Of a DNA stretch of 64,000 nucleotides, positions 23,057 through 33,300 are shown in pieces. The translations under genes were made by a program, and so were the position numbers. A model generated the notes under the pieces. That model had not been told where the DNA came from and did no database searches. It saw only the letters and a list, made by a program, of their open reading frames with translations. Location of the stretch: the NCBI GenBank assembly GCA_019095985.1, contig CM032660.1:49594073-49658072 (forward strand), written 5' to 3'. This DNA comes from Streblospio benedicti. Its lineage: Eukaryota; Annelida; Polychaeta; Spionida; Spionidae. The stretch's first letter is position 1, and every line of letters starts with the position of its first letter.

Positions 23057-23717
23057 CTTCAAAAAGAAATAGACAAAGACATAAAAAACACAGAATAAAA
23101 CAAATATAAAGAAAATGGTGCAGTGAACTGGTAGTCAACGCCGGGACAATTTAAAGCCATGTAACAGCCACATTATACCTCAATAGATATTTTTATCTGA
23201 GCTCGGGGATACATTATGTTCAAAGTCGATTTTCAGTAATAAAAGCTACCACTTAGGGATGGCCATCAAATACCACTGTAAGGCACAAAGAATGAGGTTT
23301 CTGAAAATCAAAATATCTTCTGTTCACCTAATTTGGTACCAATTTGTCCAAAAAGTGGTCATGGCCCACCGCCTATTAGCTTCATGAGACACGCACTCAA
23401 ACGTTGCTCGACCGTTCACGCTATGCGGAGCGGTGTGACAGCACTTTAACAGTGAGTTTATTGCTTACTTTTACATGTGCCAATATTGAAACATTCAATC
23501 TCGCGGAGTAATTGTAAATAGTAATTTTTTAAATTTTTATGGCGTGTGTTGATGAAATAATGTTTAGATATGTGGATTCTAACACAATAAACACTTTCAC
23601 AGATATTGTTTGTATGACAACAAGTAGTATAGAAGAAATATAAGTAAAAAGCAATTAAGGGGTTATAGGAAAAAGCCATTAATCATTTCCAGCATTCCTC
23701 GTTGACAGCTCGAGCTA

Positions 23718-23817
23718 NNNNNNNNNNNNNNNNNNNNNNNNNNNNNNNNNNNNNNNNNNNNNNNNNNNNNNNNNNNNNNNNNNNNNNNNNNNNNNNNNNN
23801 NNNNNNNNNNNNNNNNN
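23718..23817. other. Assembly gap, 100 Ns
   Basis: Exactly 100 N characters, the usual placeholder for a scaffold join of unknown size. Order across it relies on the assembly. Confidence 1.
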
Positions 23818-24180
23818 GACACAATCAATATATGGCATGGTAGCCTTTCATTCTAATAAATGCATAGCCTCAGACACACAGGCTGGTTATGATATCTTGG
23901 TTGGTGGCAACCACACAAGATTCTGGATGATCGAGACTAATAAATGAACGTCTTCACAAACAGATACTGCGTTAAAAATATTCACTTGAAGTTGGCGTAC
24001 CTGATGAAAGTGAAGAGCACATCTCCCTTACGCAAGTGAAAGCTGATACTTACTACTCGCATGTAAATATCACCATTATTTTCTGTTGTACTTTGGATAA
24101 CTGGCAACACATATTTTGGTCTTGCAGCTCACTGCTTTTTCCACACCGAATGATTAGATCTAGACTATGTTTTGCGATAA

Positions 24181-24885
24181 ACGTAATACTCCAGTGGCCA
24201 AGGGCTGTTTGCATCCATAATAGGGCCATGAAATCACCCACTTTATTTTCGTAGAGGATCACAAGGGCCACAATTTTAGTGAGGGTAGACATTTCAAAAC
24301 TCGGCAGTAAGGGAGATATTTTCGGTTTTGTTAGAACTGCACCATTGTGAAATCACTAAAAAAAACTAGGGGTAGGGCAAATAAAAACTAATGTCGAATC
24401 ATGAAGAAATAACATATGTCATCATATGAGCACTCAAATTGAAGCTTAGAATATCACCTATAACATGAAATCAAGTTCAATGCTGTTGGATGAAGGCCAA
24501 GGTCATTCAAGGTCAAACTATGAGGTATTTTGACATATGCCTAAAATTCAGACCTTCATAAAGTTGAAGGACTATAAAATAGTGTCAAAGATAGGATTAT
24601 TTAGCTGTTGGTATATACACAACCTTCAATTTGAGTGCTCATATTATGAAATATGTTGTTTTCTCATGATTCTACATCAGTTTTCATTTGCCCTACCCCT
24701 AGTTTTTGAGTAATTTCACAATGGTGCAATTCTAACAAAACCGCTAATATCTCCCTTACTGCCGGGTTTGGAAATGTCTACCCTCGCTAAAATTGTGTCC
24801 CATGGGATCCTCTATGAAAATAATATGGGTGATTTTGTGGCCCTTTTATGGATGCAAACAGCCCTTGGCTCCAGGAGTATAGCGT
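24181..24885. repeat. 705-bp foldback element
   Basis: 24181-24445 is the reverse complement, with few mismatches, of 24624-24885. Shared blocks include 'gagcactcaaattgaa', 'taggggtagggcaaat' and 'agtaagggagatatt' (or complements). The unpaired spacer is ~180 bp. No ORF; short non-autonomous foldback DNA element. Confidence 0.8.
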
Positions 24886-25166
24886 ATCTTCATAAGTCAA
24901 AGCTACGTAGGCTACAACCGGGGGGGGGGGCTACACCATTATAATATGTATATTCTTTGTAATTAAATAAAGTTATATAAAAAGGCTTAGGGAAAGACGA
25001 GCCCAAAGTACACTGAAAAGCTTGGCCTTTGACCTATTCGGTTCATGCACGACGCCAATAATTAACGACGAGTCATGTTACCATCATAATAATAGCTGAG
25101 CGCTCCTCCAACATCTCCGCAGCATCTCATACCTCTCAAAATAGCCTACATGAAGTGACAATGGGC

Positions 25167-25653
25167 TCACAGATTACAATTATACCAATGAACTGAGTAT
25201 GCTATGGCCACGGCTATCGGATGAATTACATATCCCATAGGCTCATATAAAGCGATTTCTAATGTAATACGTAGTGAGAAAGCTGCACCACGGATCAATA
25301 TCCCCCATTCCCACCCTCCGGGGGGAGTGCTGCATCTACCCAAGTAACCTTGGAAACGAGATGCTCTGCTCAGAGGCAATATTGCTGAGCAACAGCATAT
25401 TAGCACATTCATTTCTGCTTTTATAGTCTTCTAGCAAGTGCTTAAAATCTTGTTCGTTGTGCATTATTCTTTGGATTTTGTCGTACAGCGCTAGATGCTC
25501 AAATGTTACAGGGCCCACGTGAAAATAACCATGACCTTGAGATACTTGGATGTAAAACATGAGCAGGCCATGAGATTGTGACGATAAAACCGGCGTTCTG
25601 CCAAATGTGCATCCGCTTGTGATACTGTACACAGTGTAATCAACACTAATCAA
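25167..25653 (-). pseudogene. Unrecognised coding-like segment, broken
   Basis: Two overlapping minus-strand frames look like consecutive parts of one protein of ~150 residues. The first part contains SSQSHGLLMFYIQVSQGHGY and FEHLALYDKIQRIMH. The second contains TPPGGWEWGILIRGAAFSLR and LYEPMGYVIHPIAVAIA. Composition (W, G, aromatic and amphipathic stretches) and the smooth hand-over between frames are protein-like rather than random. I do not recognise the family. It could be a decayed gene copy or part of a mobile element; no introns were seen. It appears broken. Confidence 0.45.
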
Positions 25654-25932
25654 CCAAAAAAGCTGTCTCCAAAATCAAGAAAGTGAATTGTGAATATGTG
25701 TATATGATTATGTGATATCATTGATTAGAAGGTAATTAGGTGGCTATTAATTAACACGTGTTTGTTTATGTATTTATTTATTTTAGTTTTTATCTCGTAC
25801 ATAACAGTGATGGGGAGAGAACTGTTTAGATTTTATACTTGGTCTACAATTCAAATAAAATCTCTGTTTAAGTCAGTGAAAATCATGTTATTTAATCACC
25901 GTATAAACCAATTTACGTTGTCTATATTTCAG

Positions 25933-25992
25933 ATACACCAAAGCCAGCGCTGAAAAGTCGTTGTGGTCTTTTATTAGCTTTTACTGAGTACG
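25933..25992 (+). other. Putative 5'UTR part of the LicD gene exon
   Basis: A splice acceptor (tctatatttcag, ending 25932) lies 60 bp before the ATG, so the coding exon probably begins at 25933 with at least one upstream noncoding exon that I did not find. Confidence 0.45.
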
Positions 25993-27228
25993 ATGGTCCA
26001 CATTCGCTCAGTTTATTGCTTTGTGGGACTACAACGACACATACGAAAAACGTTTCTGGTGTCAATCTTCTGCGTTGTGACGACCGTGTTCTTATGGATG
26101 TGTTTCCCATTCAATTATGACTGTGACTTTACTGTCACTAAACACTACTTTTGGTACGCTGAAAACCCAGACGCAGTATATGACAAACCATCTATCTTTC
26201 ACCACAGAAGCAAAGAACTCGACAGACCTGTCACGAGTACACTGCTAAATACAAACAATACAGGAGAAGTGCGTTACCCGTGGACATCTCACCCCGTAAT
26301 AGCAAGAGCATTTACAAAGCAACAGCGAACAGAGCTTCTCAGCTTAGTTCGAACTTTGGGGAACCTCTTGGAAGCTTCAAACATTACATACATGATGAGC
26401 TTCGGGACACTTCTTGGGTCTTATTTTTTCCATGACATCATTCCATGGGACGATGACATGGATATACTAGTGGATATCAGGGACATGGACAAGTTGAAAA
26501 CCTTGTTTCTAAATGAAGCCGTGAGGAACAAGTACGGCATAACATCATTTGGAGACCCAGAGGATTTGTGGGATATGAATTACATGAAATTGGAGCACAT
26601 GTCAAACGGTTTGAATCCAGATATCATAAAGCGCAAAATATACGAAAATATCAAAGGTCTTGGCTTGAAGCCTATAGATGAAAATACCATTATGAAAACT
26701 GTTGAAGACGAGCATAAGTCGTGTATGCGCTGGAGACGTGACATGCCCAGGCATTACAAAGGGAAATTCTACGCCCTTAACGGAACCAAAGCTGGTGGTT
26801 ACAAATGGACATGGCCGTTTGTGGATTTGATATTTTATGAACATGAAAATGGCATGATTTGTACGTTAGACATCGACAATGATCGATATAAAATGTGTCA
26901 GAAAGTCAGCACTGTCTTTCCGCTGCATAGACGACCATTGGGAGATGTGTGGCTCCCTGCACCGAAAGACCCGAGAACTAATTTGAAGACGCGGTTTCGG
27001 ACTTTTCACTGCCAGTATGGCACCTGGGACCATGTAAACGAGAGATGGCACTCTAGAGCTTATCTTAGAAGTCCATGCAAAGACATGTTACTGTTTTATC
27101 CTCACGTGAGACGAGAATGTGTTAATGGGAAAGTGAGAGAGGACCTTTACTTTCGCGATAAGCATATACAAACGGTGACAATGCCAGAAAAATGTGACAA
27201 TGATCATGGTCACGTCTTTGTCTTGTGA
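25993..27228 (+). CDS. LicD/FKTN/FKRP-family nucleotidyltransferase-fold protein, type II membrane
   Basis: A complete 411-residue protein in one coding exon. Residues 21-39 form a signal-anchor membrane helix (FLVSIFCVVTTVFLWMCFPF), predicting a Golgi/ER lumenal enzyme. The LicD signature follows at ~136-160: SFGTLLGSYFFHD then IIPWDDDMDILVD. GTLLG and the aspartate cluster PWDDDMDI match the nucleotide- and metal-binding motif of LicD and fukutin-related proteins. Potential N-glycosylation sites include NNT, NIT and NGT. Family members transfer phosphocholine (bacterial LicD) or ribitol phosphate (FKTN/FKRP on alpha-dystroglycan); the substrate here is unknown. Human FKRP is also coded in one exon. 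The start is the first ATG of the frame, just after the splice acceptor, and gives a sensible signal anchor. It is probably a member of an invertebrate LicD expansion rather than strict FKRP. Confidence 0.9.
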   Translation: MVHIRSVYCFVGLQRHIRKTFLVSIFCVVTTVFLWMCFPFNYDCDFTVTKHYFWYAENPDAVYDKPSIFHHRSKELDRPVTSTLLNTNNTGEVRYPWTSHPVIARAFTKQQRTELLSLVRTLGNLLEASNITYMMSFGTLLGSYFFHDIIPWDDDMDILVDIRDMDKLKTLFLNEAVRNKYGITSFGDPEDLWDMNYMKLEHMSNGLNPDIIKRKIYENIKGLGLKPIDENTIMKTVEDEHKSCMRWRRDMPRHYKGKFYALNGTKAGGYKWTWPFVDLIFYEHENGMICTLDIDNDRYKMCQKVSTVFPLHRRPLGDVWLPAPKDPRTNLKTRFRTFHCQYGTWDHVNERWHSRAYLRSPCKDMLLFYPHVRRECVNGKVREDLYFRDKHIQTVTMPEKCDNDHGHVFVL

Positions 27229-27499
27229 TAACACCACACTTTTGTGTATGTAGGCATATATATCATTTTACAGTGTGCGCGTGACAGTGACAAGGGCTGG
27301 GAATCTCTCCAACTTTTTAGGGACACCTCACACCAGTCCGGGTAAAAGTCAAGAGGCCAAAGAATCTAGTCCGTATTGATAAACGTCGATCTGTATATCA
27401 TACATCATATCATACATGTGATGTATTCACATGTTGTTGTTTTTGTCAATCGTGTTATATATCATAATGTACAAAAATGTATGTTGTTTTGTATCAGGC

Positions 27500-27728
27500 A
27501 ATCTACAACGGGATGAAGCCGATTAGAGATGAGTTTGCTCAACACCTCACCTAACCCTGTCGACAAGAATGAAACTCCGAAAATACTGGGTTGATCGAAT
27601 GGTGCTGTTCGTGCGTGTGTGTATGTGTGTGTTGGGATTTGGACCCAGGGATTTGGATATGTGTGAGAGCAGGCAGTCTGCCAATTGGCAGGATGCCCAT
27701 TTGAATGGGTGAGGCGGTCATGAGGGAT
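27500..27728 (-). mobile_element. tRNA-derived SINE, copy 2
   Basis: On the minus strand: 'tcatgaccgcctcacccatt' (A-box region), 'gggtccaaatcccaaca' (B-box region) and the core 'gtgttgagcaaactcatc', as in the copies at 12770 and 48147. Confidence 0.55.
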
Positions 27729-27857
27729 CATACTTTCATATCCTAAAATTTTGGGGCCTTATGAATTCCCTTAAATTTCCCACATCCCACTGATTTTAGG
27801 AGCATCCCCCACACCTCACGTCTTTAATCAGCCTTAATCAGCGGAAAAAAGACAATG

Positions 27858-27863
27858 AATAAA
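27858..27863 (+). terminator. Possible AATAAA polyadenylation signal for the LicD gene
   Basis: AATAAA about 630 bp after the stop, beyond an inserted SINE. A near-identical 'gaataaaagttgtatg' string recurs at ~28012. Assignment is positional. Confidence 0.35.
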
Positions 27864-28367
27864 AGTTGTATGCATGTAAAGTAATGCAGTGATTCCCAAA
27901 TCTCAGAGGATATTTATTAATTCCTACTTTGTACCAAAGATTTATAGATTTATGTACTATACCGGTATATGTGCTGTAACTCGCTACAGAACGCGGACAA
28001 AAGGAAGTATGAATAAAAGTTGTATGATTTAGATTCAGTGTTTTCTGTTCTGATACATCTTACTTCAACTTAGTGCATATACATAGGTTCCATCTCATGT
28101 AATATATACTAGATATATATAGGATTTTAGTTCAATGAGGTTATTAACAATAGTATATTGACCCGTGCACGGGCGTGGCATGTTGTAATATCGCATTACA
28201 AATATAGACTATAGTACATGCACTAATTATGCACTTGGGACAAATCATAGCCCAATACGACTAATAAAAATATATTTTGTATTGTATCAGTTTATTTCGC
28301 ATAAAATGCATAGTAAAATATCACAGTCCATATCAAAGTTTAGTTAAGAATTAGTTGTAAATTTTAA

Positions 28368-29727
28368 ATTCTATCATTCCGTGCAAAAATCACCGCCAAT
28401 AACCCACGCTGATTGGTCAATCAGCGTGCTCAATTATGCGATGGAATGAAAGCTCCAGAGCGCGCGGAGACCACTACTACGGCGCTAGTCTAAACTAATC
28501 ACAATACGAAATACGAAATACGAAAAACTTTATTGACATTAATATTCACCACAATGTGGTTCATTAATATAGAGTACAATAAAGTGTGGACAGCACAGTA
28601 AAACCAAACAAGAATAACAAACCTAAAACAAGGCAGTAAGAAAGAAACAAATAAAAAAGTTTGTCCTAGCCCACAATGGCACTGCAGAGGGTCCCAAAAA
28701 ACACGCGATATTTCTCCCTCAGCAGCCATTAAATATGTACACTTGTCATTGGAACACATTGTGTAAAAGTTACAATTAAGTTGGCTAATCTTATCAAATA
28801 CTGTTCTTCGCACATTTTCGACCCTACCACATTCAATTATACAGTGATATTCATCCTCTACCACTTGAGTACCTGTTTCTTTACAATACAAGCAGAATCT
28901 TTGTTCACGGGGAACTCTATTATATCTCCCTCTTTCAATATTTAACCTGTGGGCTCTTATTCTCAGCTTGCAAAGTGCTGCTCTGTCTTTTTTTATAGTG
29001 ATGTCCTGTAGGTAGCCCTCGCGATAAAACCCCGTTTTTATTTCCCTATACAAGGACAATTTTCCACTCTTCCTGATATTACACTCATCTGGTTCACCTC
29101 CATGTACAGCCTCTCCCCATTCCTGTATAAATTTCTGTCTCAGCTTAGTTCTAATTAAGTTTAAGTTAGTTTTGTTGACATGCGCCAAACCTGGGAGGCC
29201 GATTATTTTTACAATATTATAAATACAAGCAAACCAGGATTTCTTTTTTAACTTATGTAATGTGGCACATTCTTGGTATGCTGCCCTGATCAATAAATTA
29301 CCTGGTTCATTTTCTCGTACATGGATAAAGAATTTAAGCATTGCCATTATCATGTCAATATAGATTGGGCATCTACCCAGTTCCCTGAGTAGCACAATTC
29401 ACTGCCTTGCTATGCACCCCCAGTGTAAATTTACAATACCACTTTCTCTGTCGGAGTTCATCAAATAATTTAAACAACCCCACTGATGCGGGGCAAAAAT
29501 ATCTCACTTCCATATAGAAATACCATTATATGTGTACTTCCAAAGAAGTTTAGACTGCCCGTGCGTGGAGCTCTTTTTTCACTTGCAAATGATTTATTTT
29601 TAAAATGGCCGTCATGTAGAATGGTGATTCACCGATTGTCAGCTCTTTTTGAGCAACGTTGATTTACCCAGCGAAGTGTTCCATATGATTTATTTTAAAA
29701 TAAAATGGATTTTAGTCATGATAGAAT
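28368..29727. mobile_element. ATTCTATCA-family element split by a LINE insertion
   Basis: The left end attctatcattccgtgcaaa (28368-) repeats the 10505-10560 unit almost exactly up to 'ctagtctaaacta' (~28498). The right end 'tgatttattttaaaataaaa' to 'catgatagaat' (-29727) also matches the family. The ~900 bp between 28499 and 29399 is a minus-strand LINE, so the element is older than the LINE. Confidence 0.7.
28499..29399 (-). mobile_element. 5'-truncated LINE, C-terminal ORF2 of ~298 residues
   Basis: The open frame has LCKLRIRAHRLNIERGRY and RVPREQRFCLYC, then VEDEYHCIIEC, the cysteine-rich tail typical of a LINE clade ('R.G.H.L.IE.GR...R.CxxC...DExHFLxxC'). The 3' tail on the minus strand is a short repeat of cgtattt (28503-28525). 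The long open frame suggests a fairly young copy. Confidence 0.75.
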
Positions 29728-30345
29728 TCCACATTCGACCATTATTTTTACACCCAATTTTTTACTCATTTAACATATTTGTTTCACACCTCGGGTGAAG
29801 TGTAAAACAGACATTTTATTATTTATTTGAGTCTATACTTTGCCCCTGTGACTACATGTAGTGCAAAATATATGCTAGCCGCCCCGGCCAGTCATCCTGC
29901 TTTACCAGCGGTACATTCACACAGATTCTGTTCATTTAACAGAGATGTGATTTGCTCTATGGATTAGAATGGCTGATATAGTGTTTTCATTGAATTAATC
30001 TATTTTGGTTTTAAGGAATGGTTTGTCAATTAGTAGAAGGTCAACTAATCAACATTATATAATTCCCTTTACATCGATGACACACTTATATTTATGTCTC
30101 CCCAAGAAATGCGCACCACATAATGTAGACTGTTACACTGATCCCTCTATCAGCGCCGCACGCTTGCTGAAAGCGTGCCAGCATGGTTTGTTTTTTCTTT
30201 CTTTTATTTTTTTTCTTTTGAACAAAGTCATGTGACCTATTTTATGGACAAGTAAATTTCACTACGCGTTACATGATTGGTTTAAATTGTAAAGATTACA
30301 CCAATAAAAACAACCATAACATAATATTCATTAGAAACGAAAGAA

Positions 30346-30353
30346 CGCATGCG
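30346..30353. promoter_or_regulatory. NRF1-like palindrome upstream of STKLD1 start
   Basis: acgcatgcgcaa contains CGCATGCG about 18 bp before the ATG, close to the NRF1 consensus YGCGCAYGCGCR common at TATA-less animal promoters. Match by eye only. Confidence 0.4.
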
Positions 30354-30370
30354 CAAGCTTCCTTGCCAAC

Positions 30371-33300
30371 ATGGAGAATTACACGGTAAAAACGATGAAT
30401 TTGGGATAAAAATGCAATTACATTGTTATAAAAGTACAAAGTTAATTAAACTCTTTTGAAACAGAACGTAACAAATATTGTTTACAATCTAAAATCATAA
30501 CATTGGCATTTCAGATTGGGGAATTGCTTGGAAAGGGAGCTCAAGGTCTTGTTTATCTTGCAGAACACCACAATGGACAAAAATTTGCATTGAAGAAGGT
30601 AAAATGTTTAGACGTGAAATATTGTAGTGAAATATTGTAGTGATATCATGTAACTGCCTCATCCATAAAATGATATTGATGTTATCTTTTTCTGATAAAG
30701 ACAGCTCGTATGTAGTTCTAGATAAGGGAACTGTCATTATTTGTGAGGGGGAGGGGCGGTCAGATTGAGGGGGGGCTGAAGAATTTCAGTGCAAGGACTT
30801 CATTGGGCCGCATGGCAATTCTTAGATTGTCACGTGACTGCCATGGTGGCGGCCATCACATGACAGCAGTGACAGGTAGATGGGGGCAACCATAGTGTGA
30901 ACAAAGTAATAGCTTTCATCCTGCCGGGTTCGACGGCCGACAAGACTTAATTGCCAACATGGCGCCCTCCACGGTAAAAGCGATGAATTTGGGACTTCCC
31001 AAACCGCAATCCTCGTTGTTACTTGAGACATTGCGAACACCTTACACCCGGGCTCTAAAGCCTATGGAAACAGGCCGTCACAAATCGCCACTTGCTTTAA
31101 GGTGGTGTGCAAACCCCTGGCCTTTCAAAGGCCTCCCATGGGAGGACTTCGCACCAGTGCTGACACGCGTGAAAGCTCCTGCAGAGTCCTGCTATATCAA
31201 CATGGTCCCTAGTCCACGCAGAGTGAGCAGACGTCCTGGGGATGAGGGAGCCACAGGCTTGACCTCAAAGATGGGTGAATGCGGGCCCATCCTCCGTAGA
31301 AGGATGGGTTGTCAGTGATACCTATGCAGTCCGAACCTGCCTTGTCAAAATCTGCAGCCCTAATGGTTCTTCAGTACTAGGTGGTAGTGTACTGGTCTTA
31401 ATCCTACAAGTGGCCATAGTGAATGAACATAACAACCTTACAAGGTGTGTGTAACAGGGGCTTATACTTAGTCCAGTGCAACCTGCGTATCTACTTTTAT
31501 ACTGACGACCACCTAGTGTGGCCGCGCACTGGCAATTCTAATAGAACTAGTTTTGTTACACACTCCCCCAGATTCCATGGGACTGAACCTCTCCCGGCTT
31601 ATGCACATGTGGAGCATTCACATGGAAGCTAATTACAACAAAACACACAAAGTATTCCAACAAGCAATCAAGGTATCCAGAGGTGTGCTCCTGTACAGCA
31701 GGTGACGACAGCGGGTTCATCTTCACAGAGCACACCGAGGTGTGTTGGGACATGGTCACTCCAGTTGTTCCACCGAACACGTCGATCCCCGTGGAACTTG
31801 CGCTACCTGTAAACAGAAAAAGTCAGGCCCACCCTCCCCCAGTATCGACCAACAATCCGCCCGCGGACTGGGACACTGGTGGCAGTGGTCAAAGTAACTT
31901 TCGGTCTACTAAAGGAAGTATCCAACCTGGGGGGCGTCGCCGACACGCTTCGGAACGGACTAGACGCCCTCTGGACGGCGACGAAGGCCACTTAATAGGT
32001 TGAACCATCCTTAGACTGAAAAGCCTAACCCCTACAGAGGTGAGTGACAACTCCCACAACTGCGAGGACGGTTCTGACTAATCCGACTTGGTGTCCCAGC
32101 CACCGAGATTTCGCTGCGCCGCATGCGGCGTCGCTGGGTGATTTGCACCAACGGGTGCGTCTAGGCTGTCCCAGTCCGCGGGTGGATTGTTGGTCGATAC
32201 TGGTCACGGCACCAAACTGTGAACAAAGTCGTAGCTCCTCACGTCCTGCCGGGTTCACACGGCCGACAAGACGGGTAATGGCGCCCTCCACGCGCACTCC
32301 GCGTGAGCGCAGCCTCCATGGCTTGGACTTCCCAAACCGCACTCCTCCTTGTTGTGTACTTGAGATATTGCGAACACCTTACACCCGGGCTCTCCAGCCT
32401 ATGGCCGACGGGCCAGTCACCCTCTCGCCACTTGCTGTGTAAGGTGGTGTGCAAACCCCTGGCCTCACGAAAGGCCTCCCATGGGAGGGTACCACGACAA
32501 TCTAAGGATGGCCATTCGGCCCGATGAAGTTGTTGCGATACCAATGAAGTCTCGCCAAAATGACAGGTATTTTGGTTCCTAAAGGTAGCTTTTAAATTCT
32601 TGTATAGAATCATGAATGAAGGAACCCAGGATGCTAGAAGTTTTCATTCTGTACCTGGGATTCTGTCATATAAATTGTTATCATTTTAATGTATGCCGGT
32701 GTTAATGATATGAAATAAGAGTTTGAAACAAGTATAAGATTGATAATAACAGCATACAATAAAATAAATCATAATTGTATTTCATGTGTATCTACTACAG
32801 GTACCTATATTTTACTCATGTGTTTTAAAAATACTTGCAGATTGAATGCAATGATGAGAGTGAAGCGAATAAAGCTTATAGAGAGGTAAGAGATTTTGAA
32901 ATTTTTATGTACGCTTGAAAATGATTTAATATAATTTTGTGTGATATTTCTTCTTAGAAATACAATGTAAAATGGTATATAATTATGTAATTTATTTTCA
33001 TCTTGCAGGCTGTTGCATTGCGAGCTTTAAAGCATCCTTATGTGTCTCCATACAGGGAATTCTTTGTTTCATGGGACGAGGAGTTGTCCGCTATGTATGT
33101 TACAAATGCATCAGAATACTATCCCAAAGGGGACCTCGCTAAATATTTGAAACAGAAACAAGACTCACAAGAAGCAATAAAGGAGGGGGTAATTGATATC
33201 TCATGTTGCACACATTTACATTTTTGCTTCAATTTGATATCACTTCGAGATATATTTTTATATAATTAATATTCTTACAATGATAGCATAAATGAAATGG

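Larger units (their letters stand above)
23057..25166. other. Stretch between the aminotransferase exons and the broken segment
   Basis: No exon recognised. Holds the scaffold gap and the 24181-24885 foldback. The missing 5' exon(s) of the aminotransferase may lie in or near the gap. Confidence 0.5.
27229..30370. other. Intergenic region between LicD gene and STKLD1
   Basis: Contains a SINE (27500-27728), AATAAA motifs at 27858 and ~28013, and an ATTCTATCA element carrying a LINE (28368-29727). Nothing else recognised; 29730-30340 looks like ordinary AT-rich DNA leading into the STKLD1 promoter. Confidence 0.5.

Noticed and set aside
30797-32530. LTR element, because of the direct repeats
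   Set aside because: The outer ends are inverted repeats, the direct repeats are internal, and no priming site or polyprotein was seen.
30959-32613. Several frames of 70-130 codons on both strands
   Set aside because: They lie inside the GC-rich transposon in STKLD1 intron 2, with no conserved motif and overlapping in many frames.
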